This document shows, piece by piece, positions 1 through 12,406 of a stretch of DNA of 64,000 nt. The notes beneath the pieces were generated by a model that saw nothing but the letters and a program-made list of their open reading frames with translations, did no database searches and was not told the DNA's origin. Position 1 is the stretch's first letter. The number at the start of each line of letters is the position of its first letter. The stretch is from Corallium rubrum (taxonomy: Eukaryota; Cnidaria; Anthozoa; Scleralcyonacea; Coralliidae). The DNA is taken from the NCBI GenBank assembly GCA_964035015.1, contig OZ035997.1, positions 64,766,404 through 64,830,403 of the forward strand. The letters are read 5' to 3'. A program made the translations under genes and the position numbers.

Positions 1-165
<165 letters not shown>

Positions 166-315
166 AATACACATTTATATATAAAAATAAATACATGTAC
201 ATGCCATTCCTATAAAGTTCATATAAACTGAATTCGCCATCTTTGGTGACACAAGTTCCCACAAATCTTACCTTACCAGTACATGGTGGGTAACTGTACC
301 AGTAAGCTACTGTAC

Positions 316-2841
316 CTGATGTGGATAACCTTGTTGGGGAAATTGTCTACAATTACATATATCAGTAAATATTAATTTAACCCCTTTCACTGGACTTTTC
401 TGCATGCTTTTGAATGATATAATATTTTTGCTCTTACCAATGGAATTTTCCACCATTTCTTCTGGGTCTGTGTTGTCCAGCAAGCGAAGAAATGGTTCCA
501 TTTCCGTTTTATTTTTAATTTTCTTCGTTCTCGCCAGGTGAAGAATCCCGTTTGCCATTTGGGCAAAGTTTGATTTGAACGAATCAACAACACTTGAATT
601 TAGTCCTAAAATTCGTTCAAACTCTGCAATGATCTAATTAACACAAATAAAAACAAAAGAGCTTACAATCTGGATGCCAATGAACTCTTGGACTGTCAGA
701 CAGGCAATGGGACTAACTCACTCCCTCAGACTAGCACAAAACTGCCCTTGCCTCTCCTCTCTGCTGAATAAAATTGTCTGGGGTTAGCCATACAGTAACA
801 GTACAGTGTTAAAATTAATGTTTGGATTTGGAGGGATATGATTAATGCCTCATTCTTAAATCCATTCAAGAACAAGGGTGCAATTCAGCATTAATTTTTT
901 TATGCCCACTAACACCTGATTATTTTATTCAGCAGAGTGGAGTGCTTTCCCCTAAAATGGGTTAACCAAATAATCACTAGATGTCATGCTCAAAGGTATC
1001 GATCGATCTTTCCCTGTCCAGGGCTCAGTCTCGAAGCAAGGGTTCACTTGAGAGTGAGATGCATTTGACATTAATGGGTTACATGTACTGCAATTGTACG
1101 GCATCAAGAATAATTACCTCTGGATAACTAAATAAAGCAGGATATTCTGCTTGTATTTCCATCAATGGTTTTTTTTCATTAATCATGCTTCTCCTGTCTG
1201 CATACGTGATCTCCATTCTGTTTTTGATCTTTTCCATGTCAGGTTTCTTTTTCTTCCATTCAATTTTTAATGCATTTCGATGCAATTCCATAGAGTGCTC
1301 ATCTTCCCCTTCTGGGAAAGGTGGTTCCCAATTGATACCCCCCCTTCTCAGTGATTTTGCCACGTTCTTCATTGACTCAGGCCCATTCTTGCCGAGCAAC
1401 TTTCTTTTCTTATGCACAATAACTTCTGGATCACTCATTGTCTTTCGCTCATTCCTAAATTTCTCGTAAAGTTGTGCATACCATGAGTCCTACAACAAAG
1501 TTAAAACAATAAACTCAATCGGAAGCCATGCCAAAAATAAGCCATCCTGAAAATAAGTCCACAAAATATAATGCTTTCAAAGAATCTTAGCACAACGTTC
1601 GGTTGTAATTCTCTTTTATAAATAGATCCACTTTGTATTAATTTTATTTTATTGTACTGTACGTTTACCCGTTGAAAGTTGCATGCAGTCTGGTATTAAA
1701 CCGAAAGCTTGAATAAATAAATTATTTGGTTAGAGAACATACTGTATTATAACTTTTTGCTTATGATGTATAATCATGGCCATCCTCCTTCCGGTTTTTT
1801 TGTGTAAGTCTTTATTCATTTCCATACCAATTTCCAGTCATCATCTTATAAAATTTACACAAATCTCTGCTGATCTACAACAACATATAATTATATTTGG
1901 AAGGCAACTGAAATTTGTATGCATGTATCTATGACAACATTGTGTAGGTCAGCTGAGATTTGTATAAATTCATACTCATTCTGAAAGATGATGGTAACTG
2001 GATATCAGTATGAAAGTGTGTAAATAAATTAATCACAGGATACTCAAAACCAAAGTTCAGACCCATGCAAAGGATTCACCTTGGTAGATATGGATAAATA
2101 GCATTCTTTCATGCCCTCTTGATCTAATTGGGTTATCAGAAATTTGTTGGTATGTATTCTGGGAATATTGATCTGTATTACTCTTCCTCTAGAACTTCCA
2201 TTCATTAGTTCTCATGAAAGTTCTTCTACTCACTAAGTTGACACTTGTATAATGATATTACTACAGTATCCTTATCATACATGTACATATGAAATTTACT
2301 CACATAACCTGATCCAACATTCTTGTCCTTAAGAAATGGGTACTCCTTAATTATTTTTTGACATACTTGTGTCAATTGATCCCTTGTTGGATAGCTATAA
2401 TAAAAATAAAGAATACAGCATGTTACATTGCCAAACATAAATTATGGTACATTTTATATAATATATACACACACATAATTATATACACAATCGAAATATG
2501 GTATAGTAGGTTAATACTGCCGAAACAGAGAACGTAAGTGGTCTAACGTTTCGAGCGAAGGCCCTTTTTTTTACTCTTTACGTTTCTCTCTGACGAAGGG
2601 CCTTCGCTCGAAATGTTAGACCACTTACATTCTCTGTTTCGGCAGTATTAACCTACTATACCATATTTCGATTGTTGTTTCAACACTGCCTACGCAGCAC
2701 ACTACTTTTATTAATTATATACACACATGTATGCACATAATACAGGGCCCCCTGACAAAGGGTCTTCACACGAAACGTTAGAAATCTGTGTTCAAAAGTT
2801 TTGGCAGCACATGTACTCTAATTAACCTGACTATATTTCGA

Positions 2842-2885
<44 letters not shown>

Positions 2886-2999
2886 TAATTAACGGGTAAA
2901 TAATGGGTTCAAATCCCTTCAGGGATACTCAGACATTTTTCTGAGTATAAAGCTTAAGAACAAATTTTACTCACATTACACCAAGCTACAATTTCAACT

Positions 3000-3046
<47 letters not shown>

Positions 3047-3793
3047 ATATGTATATGTATGTATGTATGTATATATAGAAACACAATAATATGACACTTA
3101 GACTTTGTAGCAAAATAAATCTCCATCAGAAGTACAAATATTTTCATAATTTTTGTAACACTGCCGAAGTCAACAGAAAATTTGACTTGAGCACAATTTT
3201 TACTCACCGCTTTGGGATTCTGGCCATTGCTCTACCTTTTCAGCTATTGAGTTTTTATTTAATTTAAATCACTCTAGGCTTGATAGATCAAATGGTAGAG
3301 CAGTGGACAGAAATCACGAAGGTGAGATAATTCCTACTCGAGTTAACATTTTCTGGTCACTCCGAGGATGATTCTGTAAGAGAATCTTCATCAATATACT
3401 AAATATATTTGTCACCTTGCGCTCCACATTATTCCTCTTGCTCATCAATTAGCCCTATACGATATATATACATGCCCTATTCACTTCAAATAATATGCTG
3501 GGTACTTAATTTTAAAACCCCAGTTCAGAAACACTAAAAATATGCCCGCAGTAGCCTAAATAGCAAAAAAAATAAAATAATACACTTACAGCGTGAATGC
3601 CGAATAGTGCTCAAAAAGTCTGAGCACAAATGCTTTTCTTAGTTTTCCAGTAAATTCCCTTTCGTTCTTGGAATTCAGCACCCTCGCCAACTCAGGCCGG
3701 AAATTTTTTGGTAATGTTACCGTTGCAGGCCATAATTTTTTGGCATTGAAGACAGGCTTGTTTCCAATAGGACTTGTCACAACTACCGTCTCC
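316..3793 (-). CDS. SAMD3-like protein, downstream exons (partial)
   Basis: Four minus-strand exons chain with matching phases: 3793-3590 (phase-2 acceptor, GTAAGT donor), 2394-2304 (GTGAGT donor), 1489-1118, and 633 to about 316 (candidate donor at 315; end uncertain). The protein shows a short YPTR motif followed by YPFLKD, then DSWYAQLYEKFRNERK, a GEDEHS stretch, an ADRRSMI stretch, EYPALF and an EFERILGL segment. From memory this order matches metazoan 'sterile alpha motif domain-containing protein 3-like' proteins, whose function is not established. The first exon accepts phase 2, which is the phase left by the SAM exons at 8635-7936, so these exons probably belong to the same gene. The 3' end lies outside the window. 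No stop or frameshift is seen in the four exons. Family assignment is by pattern recall only. Confidence 0.7.
2487..2674. repeat. Foldback repeat with Penelope-like ribozyme-like motif
   Basis: Two arms of about 80 bp are inverted copies of each other and start and end with CAATCGAAATATGG / CCATATTTCGATTG. Each arm contains the motif GGGCCTTCGCTCGAAA preceded by GACGAA or its equivalent. The same motif recurs at 2750-2790, 47640-47680 and 48352-48390. It recalls the short C-U-G-A-N-G-A ... G-A-A-A hammerhead-type core reported from Penelope-like retroelement ends. That family link is inference. The foldback lies in the intron between SAMD3-like exons 2394-2304 and 3793-3590. Confidence 0.75.
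2740..2850 (+). repeat. Diverged copy of the same Penelope-like end
   Basis: The segment CTGACAAAGGGTCTTCACACGAAACGTTAG is a decayed relative of the motif in the neighbouring foldback (bases 2753-2782). It is followed by a CTGACTATATTTCGATCTG stretch that reappears in reverse at about 4028-4045. The two places may be the ends of one old insertion. Confidence 0.5.
2847..3060. repeat. (TA)n microsatellites
   Basis: Two AT dinucleotide runs (about 2847-2881 and 3002-3060) flank about 120 bp that contain a tRNA B-box-like GGGTTCAAATCCC at 2909-2921, possibly a small SINE remnant. All of it is intronic. Confidence 0.85.
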
Positions 3794-4152
3794 CTAAATA
3801 ATAAAAAATAATGATATACAAGTAATTTATAAGTAGCAAACAGTATAATGTCAGAACTCTGAAATTATTTTTATGATGCAATAATATAAAGTAGCAATAC
3901 AAATTGGCTTATGGGGTACTACTGTACAAAGGTTGGGCAGTGCAATAAATTCTTAGTAGGTCTACGGTACATACTGTATAAATAGTAAAATAGATGTTGT
4001 GTGCTGCATAGCCAGTGTTAATGAAATACAGATCGAAATATAGTAAGGTTTGAGTACTGCCGAAATTATAGAAAGTGGATTTCTAAAGGTCAGCAGTTCT
4101 GGTAAATAATAAACATGGTCTTTCCTCAAATTAGTGGATATACATGTATATA

Positions 4153-4310
4153 GAGAATAATAAATACATGGATGTTTGGAAATATGAAATTTATTTTGAG
4201 TGTTGATGAGAATATCTCACAAGTGGGCGAAGCAAATGAGTGAGATATCCTGTTCAACATGAGAAATAATTTCATATTTACAAACATCCATGTATTGTTC
4301 TGTTTATTAT
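4153..4310. repeat. Foldback MITE, copy 1
   Basis: The arms are imperfect inverted copies: AATACATGGATGTTTGGAAA on the left and its complement ending in CATCCATGTATT on the right, with a GTGAGATAT core. A diverged shorter copy lies at 10835-10930, and the right flank (GTTCTGTTTATTATAT and following) is shared by both. This suggests a dispersed non-autonomous element. Confidence 0.7.
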
Positions 4311-4833
4311 ATAAAAAAAAGTCCTTTTGCCTCACAAAAAAGAGCAGTATACTCTAATGTGTTTCATGATAATCGACAAGTGAGATTATCATGAATAATC
4401 ACACATGTCAGATTATCATTTTTATTAGTGGTGGGAAAATCAATAAAGCACTCTTATTTTATATAATAAAAAACAATATTTTACTCATATTTCATGAAAT
4501 ATTGTTTTCACCATTTGAAGATAAAATTCATATCATCGATCCAACTGTGTAATATCCTCTATTTACTACATAGAAACAACACAACGTTTAATTGGTGACA
4601 TGACATCATCGATATCCTCACTAGAGAAGATATGTCACCTCATACTTTCTAGTAAAATACTTGCATCTATTATAATAAATACATGTATTACAGGTATAAA
4701 TCACTCTCAAATATGAGAATATTAAACATCTTCCATACAGTACCTACCTTTTTCATAACAAATATGAATTTCTAGTTTCTACTCATCAGATTGACAGACA
4801 AACTGCAGTATTATAAATTTCGTGAACATCAAA

Positions 4834-4839
4834 TTTATT
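4834..4839 (-). terminator. AATAAA poly(A) signal for the kinase exon
   Basis: A minus-strand AATAAA lies about 45 bases past the kinase stop codon at 4884. This fits the kinase exon being a terminal exon with its own 3' end. The hexamer is common in AT-rich DNA, so this is supporting evidence only. Confidence 0.4.
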
Positions 4840-4883
4840 TACACTGATGTATTCTTATACTCAAAGGAAATGATTGATAAACC

Positions 4884-7800
4884 TTAAACATGTAACTGTC
4901 TGAAGCTATCTACAATCTTTTGTAAGTGTGCAGAGGAACACCTTGATGGAAAGGCACTTAAACATCGTTTAGCAATCTCCTTTAGGGGCTTATATTTACA
5001 GTGCTGATAGCAATTAGCAATAGCTACTCCAAAAGCGTACACATCACTCTTAACAGATGGTGGGTGTGTTCCATCAACAACTTCAGGACATATATGACAG
5101 TGCTCCCTTCTATACCTGGCTTGTTCTTCTTTAGTAAGTTTTTTCTTTTTAGCCTCACTAATCAGACAAGCTTTGCCAAAATCTACCAAAATTGGTGAAT
5201 AAAAACCTGAATTTTTTATTACTAAAATGTTGTCACTTTTAATGTCATTGTGCAAAATTTTCTTCTGGTGTAAATGGCAAAGAGCATCGATAAGTTGTGA
5301 GATCACGTGCAGCCACTGTTCCAATCCAGAAAACTTAACTTCGGCTCTACCGTTTATAATGTCACCCAATGTTACTGAATCAGACGTAGCATCTTGATTT
5401 CCATAGAACTGGGTAACAATAAAGTATGGAATTTTAGTGTTGTTCATTCCATAAATTATAGGCAAATTTATGTGACAACATTGCTGTAAATGGGAGGCTT
5501 CTTTTTCAACCATTCTTGGGGTAGAGGAAGATTCGAAATACTTCACAGCTACTGGGGAAGATCTAAATTTCTTCAAAACAACAGTCCCAAATCTTCCTTT
5601 ACCCAGAATCTTCTGTGTTTCAATATCTTCCAGGAAGGCAGGGTCTACTTTTAAGATTTCTGTTGGCTTTTCAGCAGTAAATATACATTTACCCGACAAA
5701 ACCATCTTAGATGTCTTTAATTTATCTTTTTCATTTTCAGACATCCGCCACATTTCAAAATATTTTTCCTTGATGGATTTCTCTACTCTAATAGTACTTT
5801 GCAGGTTTTGACTTTCTTCCTTCAGCTTGTCTAATATGATAGAAGGCCTTTCCTTAACCTGCTGGTGAGCTATTTTTTTCTTTTTGTTGCGAGTCAGACG
5901 TTGTTTTCTTTTAGCCTCAACAGAGCGCTTACATCGTTTCCTGCCCCTGGAAAAATGTGACATTAAAATTACATGTAATTGTATAAATTTATGTATCTCC
6001 TCTTTAATGAGCGGCTTGAGTTCACATGCCACTCAAAAGAGGTGCTGGTAAAAGGCGGCAAAACCACCTTACACAACAACAGAAACTGCATCAACATAAA
6101 TGTATACAAGTCTTGAACCCTGCCTTTGCAGTTCTCACTAACAGGCGGCTCAAGAAGTGCCACCTGAGTGAGCTAATGGTCAAAGGCAGAAAATACCACC
6201 TTACACAAAAGCTGTTACACAGCACTGCCAGAACAGAGTCAAGACAAAATGCACATGTAATGTCACCTTTTCGCTTTATATCCTTAATTTCCAGATCTTA
6301 AATGTAGGTCAATTTTTTTATTCATAAAAGTCAATGCATTATTGGTTCACCCGCTAGTTGGCAAAACTTTACTTATAACCGGTTTTCCATTGTAAAATTT
6401 GTTGACATCAACACCCTGCATTTGGTATAAATTTATGTATCTCCTCTTTAATGAGCGGCTTGAGTTCACATGCCACTCAAAAGAGGTGCTGGTAAAAGGC
6501 GGCAAAACCACCTTACACAACAACAGAAACTGCATCAACATAAATGTATACAAGTCTTGAACCCTGCCTTTGCAGTTCTCACTAACAGGCGGCTCAAGAA
6601 GTGCCACCTGAGTGAGCTAATGGTCAAAGGCAGCAAATACCACCTTACACAAAAGCTGTTACACAGCACTGCCAGAACAGAGTCAAGACAAAATGCACAT
6701 GTAATGTCACCTTTTCGCTTTATATCCTTAATTTCCAGATCTTAAATGTAGGTCAATTTTTTTATTCATAAAAGTCAATGCATTATTGGTTCACCCGCTA
6801 TAGTTGGCAAAACTTTACTTATAACCGGTTTTCCATTGTAAAATTTGTTGACATCAACACCCTGCATTTGGTATAAATTTATGTATCTCCTCTTTAATGA
6901 GCGGCTTGAGTTCACATGCCACTCAAAAGAGGTGCTGGTAAAAGGCGGCAAAACCACCTTACACAACAACAGAAACTGCATCAACATAAATGTATACAAG
7001 TCTTGAACCCTGCCTTTGCAGTTCTCACTAACAGGCGGCTCAAGAAGTGCCACCTGAGTGAGCTAATGGTCAAAGGCAGCAAATACCACCTTACACAAAA
7101 GCTGTTACACAGTACTGCCAGTACAGAGTCAAGACAAAAGGCACATGTAATGTCATTTTTTGCTTCTTATTAATTTCCAGATTTCAAAAGTCAATGCATT
7201 ATTGGCTCAGCCGCCACTGGCAAAACTTTACTGATAACATATTCTCCAATTTTTTGGCTTTAGTTTGTACTTTAAGATTTGAAATATAGGTCAATACATA
7301 TTTGATCTTCCTCACTGTACTGTAAATACATAAAATCATAAAATGACTAGTTTGGTTAAACCTCACTTACAACTTACATACTGTATTCAATTCATGTGAA
7401 CAGGGCTGGATTAAACCCCTGTAACCTACTGTACCCGTTCAGGCCTTACTCTCAAGGCCCATTCAGGAGCCCTTATTCTCTAGGACTTATTCTCAAGGTC
7501 CCACTTTCATACTGTAATGAATGGCATTTCAAAATAATATTCTTTTATGTGTATCTAAATTAGCTGTTCTAAACCATATATTCTTTTGAATTACAGGCAC
7601 ACAAAAGAGGCCAGAAAGGCTAATTGAGATGCACATGAAAGAATATTTCGATTGGTTGCCATTATGAAAGAGGTCTAAGGGCCTTACCAATCACCGATTA
7701 GACCTGTGCTTATTACATGCTCTATATAATACATATAGAGCGAGCGAACACAACTTGAACTGAAACATATATAGTAACTATAATCTCCCTAACAGCATTA

Positions 7801-8635
7801 ATACTTGTCTGTTCTAGTAAAGAATGATTTAATTAATAAATTTGCGTGGGGAGATCAGAGGGGCAATCTACATGATAAACATACTGATATTGTTAACTTC
7901 TAAGTAACATACAGTATATATGAATATTAACCAACCTGGTGGCTCCCTGAGTCACTGGACTACCATGACTTGGTCCTTCATCTGCATTTACATCTTCCTC
8001 GACCTCGTCGTTGACGGCTAGACTGGCAGATGTACACTGGAAATCAGGCCCATCTTCAACATCAACCACTGCGCCGACATTTACAGTAGCATCGACATCA
8101 ATGGTTTCTACAGGCTCTACAGGATCTGGGTTTTTCAATTTTTCCAATAGTTGTAGGAACTTCATCCTATGTCCTATTACAGGAATTAGCAACTCCAATG
8201 CCCTTTCCGTCAAACAAGAAAGGGCGAATCCATCGATCATATTTTCTAAAAGACAATTGCATAGGAATATTTATGAAATGAGTTAAATTCTTTCACTTCA
8301 GTTGTAGCTTTGACTGCGCCATTGAAATAATTGAAGACCACGCATATTCCGTGCGCAAATACTGTCAATACATTGAAATAAATAGTTGCCTTTTATAACT
8401 AATAAGGGGCGAATCTAAAGCGAAATACTACAACTTTATAGTCTAAAATACAGAAATAGATACTCTCGGTCGACTCACAGACTATTAACGAAGAGTCGCG
8501 TCGTTTGATTTGAGAACAATGGCGTTTAGGAAGATATTAAGCTTAAGTGAAGAACGTACCTTCGAATATCCCGCAATAGTCGCCAAATCCAACTTGGACC
8601 AACCACGACTTTACATCTTCTATTGATGTTACCAT
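4884..8635 (-). CDS. SAM-domain protein kinase, three-exon form
   Basis: Exons 8635-8560 (ATG, phase 1 out), 8245-7936 (phase 2 out) and 5946-4884 sum to 1449 nt, giving 482 residues without a stop. Residues 1-62 look like a SAM domain (KSWLVQVGFGDYCGIF, then IDGFALSCLTE, then GHRMKFLQLLEKL). An acidic linker and a Lys/Arg-rich stretch follow. The kinase domain has LGKGRFGTVV (about 243-252), VAVK (Lys 264), HND at 361-363 in place of the usual HRD, DFG at 384-386 and CPE at 415-417. Key catalytic residues are present, so activity is plausible; substrates are unknown. The longer reading frame that starts at 6032 is intron read-through: a TTTTTCCAG acceptor lies at 5947. The SAM exons may also splice to the SAMD3-like exons at 3793 and below. 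The gene is intact in this window. Confidence 0.78.
5981..7232. repeat. Three tandem copies of a ~445-bp intronic unit
   Basis: Units begin at 5981, 6425 and 6871, each at GTATAAATTTATGTATCTCC, with periods of 444 and 446 bp. The first two copies differ at only a few bases (for example AAAATACC/CAAATACC and a TA insertion), so the duplication is recent. The third copy diverges after about 7140. Each copy keeps the same minus-strand open stretch of 83-92 codons beginning MALLEPPVSENCKGRV. A CAG acceptor-like site and a GTAAGG donor-like site frame about 95 bp in each. The array lies inside the intron between the SAM and kinase exons. Confidence 0.92.
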
Positions 8636-9210
8636 TTTCAATGGATAAGAAAAGAACGGTATAAATCTAAGAGAGTCGCTTAACACGTGTTTACTCGAGA
8701 AAGCCTTCGCAAAGAAAGAGAAAGCTGAAAGTTGAAACTAAATGTTCAACTCATGCCGCGAGGTTTTCCTGGCCAATGATTGGTTAACAGCAGTATCCTG
8801 GCCAAAAAACGTCACCCTTAATTCCACAGAACAGATGCAAACAGCATGGGTCCTACTGGAACCTAACAAATGTTTCGCCTAATGACTGTGCCAAACAGTA
8901 GTTAAACAAATTTGTTGAAATTAACTTGCAAACCAGAAAGTGTTTTTTAAAAAACAATTAAAGTGGGATATATAAAATTACTCGTTCTGCCTGCCATATG
9001 GTCTTTGCCTCGCATGTCGCATGGGCGGTCACACTATACGCCATGTGTCAATCACATGTATTCCCCAAGGAATATTTTGTCCAACTGCATGCATGACAAC
9101 TGACACAATTAACTGACACATTTTTAGTGCATATACATTCGGGATATTGTTTGGCTGAATCAGTTCAGAGACGGAAAACTCTTCATGACCTGTATGCATG
9201 GCAGTGAAAT
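8636..9210. promoter_or_regulatory. Divergent intergenic region
   Basis: The SAM gene starts at 8635 on the minus strand and the C2H2 gene starts at 9211 on the plus strand, so these 575 bp must hold both promoters if the start codons are right. No unambiguous TATA box or named factor site stands out. Confidence 0.5.
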
Positions 9211-11275
9211 ATGTTTAACTGTCCGTTTTGCGCAGAGTGTAGTGCCAGTAGTTTTAAAAGACTTCTGCATCATATCAAATTTATTCATAGCTGTGAGCCC
9301 AATTTTTCTATAGCATGCGGACATTGCAATCAAACATTTAAGAAATTCGAGTCTTTCAAGTCTCACTTAAGACGAAAGCACAACGACAATGAAGGGAACG
9401 TTGTAAACTGGCGAGGTTTTGGGCAGAATGGAGAAACTGAAAACAACGCCAATGGCAATTGTGACGAGCCAGAGGAAGAAAACGACAACTTATCAGGTAG
9501 TAACAACGAACCAGAAACATGCCAAGATTCCGTTGAAAGTATGACAAGATTCATTGCGCTATTCATAATGAAAACAAAAGAAGAAAATCAACTCAGTCAA
9601 CAAGTCATGAATTCGATCATGGATAATACAGAAGCGTTGGTGGATCAAAGTTTAGATGCATTGAAAACTGGAGTAAGATCATGTTTAATGGCAAACGCCA
9701 TAGATATTTCAAGTATTGAAGGGCTAAGTGATGTGTTGCAACAACCAAGCACGTTTTCAAGAGCAAGAGGCCCAATAGCTAACCATTGTAGCTATTGATA
9801 TACCAGGCGGAAAGCGTAGTCTAGTCAAGAAGATAATTGCCCAGCAAATAATTTTCAAAAAAGCCATAACGATAAGGTTTGGAAAAACATAATTTAATTA
9901 ACTAACGTTTCGTCACTATTCAAGTAACATCTTCAGAGTGATAAATATTTACACGATTTCTACAAGTGAAGTATTTCGTGGAGCATTTTAATTTTGTGGT
10001 AAGTATTTATCGCACGAAAACTTGATAATATACAAGCACCGCAGGGATGGCGGAGCCTCACTTAGGGTAAATCGTGATCTAAAGTTAGCCTAAGTTTTTG
10101 TTCCGCCCTGATAAGCCTAAGTTTTCGTTGACAGGCTTTTCTTTCAGAAGTTTTTCTTGAATTTATTTGACAAGTTTTTCTTGAATTTGTTTGACAAGTT
10201 TTTCTAGGCATGTCACTTGTCAGTTTATGTGCTAGTGTGCGCGGCAAAAAAAAACTGCATGAAAAAAGTTTTCACTGGACCAAATCTGCGATCTAGTCTG
10301 CGTAGTCAACGCTTTCGATATACAAGAAAGTTTTCGATGGTGTACTGGCTCAGGATGCATGTGGTTTGAGAGTTTCGTTACATCACCTTTCTTATAGAAC
10401 GCATTAGTAGTCGTTCATTGGCTACGATTTTCGCTTCTATATATTTACGCGTCTCTTATGTTTTTTTTTATCTTAAACAGGAGCCGGAAACCATTGTGTT
10501 GAGGCAACGTGCAGAATATCAGATAATAAATGGCGTTAGAAAACTCAAAGTGATCAAGGAAACATTTCAGTATATTCCAATACTGAAAACACTGAAAGCT
10601 TTGCTTAATCAACCTGATGTCCTTACAGAGGTATGAAAGTAACTCCATGGAATCCATGACACAGATTGTGAAAATATTTAGTAAAGTAGCATATAACTAA
10701 AATGTTCAAGGGCAAACTTTTTGCGTACTGCCCAGAGCGTGTCCATATGGGCGTGTCTACAGTATAGGCCTGTTAATAATTTTTCGTTGCATCCAGATTT
10801 TTTTTTAAATTTATTTAATATATTTAATATATACAGAATAATACATGGATGTGCGGAAATATGAAATTTATTTCTCGTGTTGACCAAGATATCTTACGCT
10901 TCATCCATGTATTGTTCTGTTTATTATATAAAAAAATTGTCCTATTGTCTTACAAAAGTTGCATTAAACTATAATGCTGATTCAGCAATAATCGTTTAAT
11001 CAGCAATATTTATTTATTCACCTGATTTGCCTGAGTAATAATACATAATTCATTTTTTTACATAAAATTCAAATTTTTTCACTCCAGAGCTAGAAGTCTG
11101 TTGGGAACATAAATGTCATAAAATATAAATTTAACTTAAAACGTACTCTGTTGCTACTCCGAGTTAGAAATTAGGTCAAGTGAAAACTTGCTCATTCAGT
11201 GAACATGAAGATCTCAGTGCATTTTAGGTGAACTTTTATTTTATATATGAGTTGCTCTTTAGATTTTGGCGTATA

Positions 11276-11310
<35 letters not shown>

Positions 11311-11326
11311 GTATATATATATATAT

Positions 11327-11418
<92 letters not shown>

Positions 11419-12349
11419 TTGAAAATACTCATTAATTATTCATAAAGAAAACACAAAAGAAATCAGGACTGTGAAGGAGGTTGTATATCTAATACAAACC
11501 ACGCGTGGTTGTATCATTTGATACAACCACTAGTATATGTATAATTTTTCCTATATTTTTAGGTATATAACTCACATGCCAGTACCGATGGAACTATTAA
11601 AGATTTCTGCGATGGTGAAGATTTTAAACAACACCCATTATTTGGGAAGATTCCAGCTGCTCTTATCCTTCACTGCTACTATGATGAATTTCAAGTAACA
11701 AATCCTCTTGGGTCAAAAACAAGAAAACATAAATTAGGTATTATTCATATGATAATTTATAGACTTTAAGGGTCATATCAGGTCAAAAGCTTGTGGTTGT
11801 CCCAATCCAATAAGTCCAATGATTGTATAAAACTGTTAAATATAATTGATCAAAATGTACAATAATATTAGAATTTCTTTGGAATTTTGTTTTAAGGTGC
11901 ATTCTACTTCACACTTGGCAACTTAAGACCATGTTACAGATCTTGTGTTAATATGATCCAATTGTTTGCATTGTGCAAGGTACCACTAATTAAGACCTAT
12001 GGGATTGACAGAATTCTGCTTCCTTTCATGCAAGACATTAATGCACTTGAGTCGGTAAGATCAATAACTTCTATGACAATTATTCTGTGATCCCAATTTA
12101 CAAGCTGATACATAATTATATTAAAATCACATAATTATTTTTCTAAGGATACTGGAGTGACCATGAAAGTTGAAGAAACTGACAAGATATTTAGAGGCAG
12201 TATTGGACCCTTCTCAAGTGATAATCTTGGAGCACATTTAATTGGAGGCTACACAGAAAGTTTCATCGCTGTAAGAATATGCAGAATCTGTATGGCCACA
12301 GGGGAAGATATACAACATAAGCTACGATATGTCAGTTCAAGTTTAATTT

Positions 12350-12406
<57 letters not shown>

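Noticed and set aside
1185-1469. Plus-strand open frame MLLLSAYVISILF...
   Set aside because: It is the antisense shadow of the SAMD3-like exon 1489-1118.
5947-6032. N-terminal 29 residues of the long kinase frame (MACELKPLIK...)
   Set aside because: A strong TTTTTCCAG acceptor lies at 5947 and the segment overlaps the tandem repeat, so it is intron read-through.
5969-7173. Plus-strand open frames (MPLKRGAGKRRQ...) repeated three times
   Set aside because: They are antisense to the triplicated unit, and their repetition reflects the DNA duplication. No family signal.
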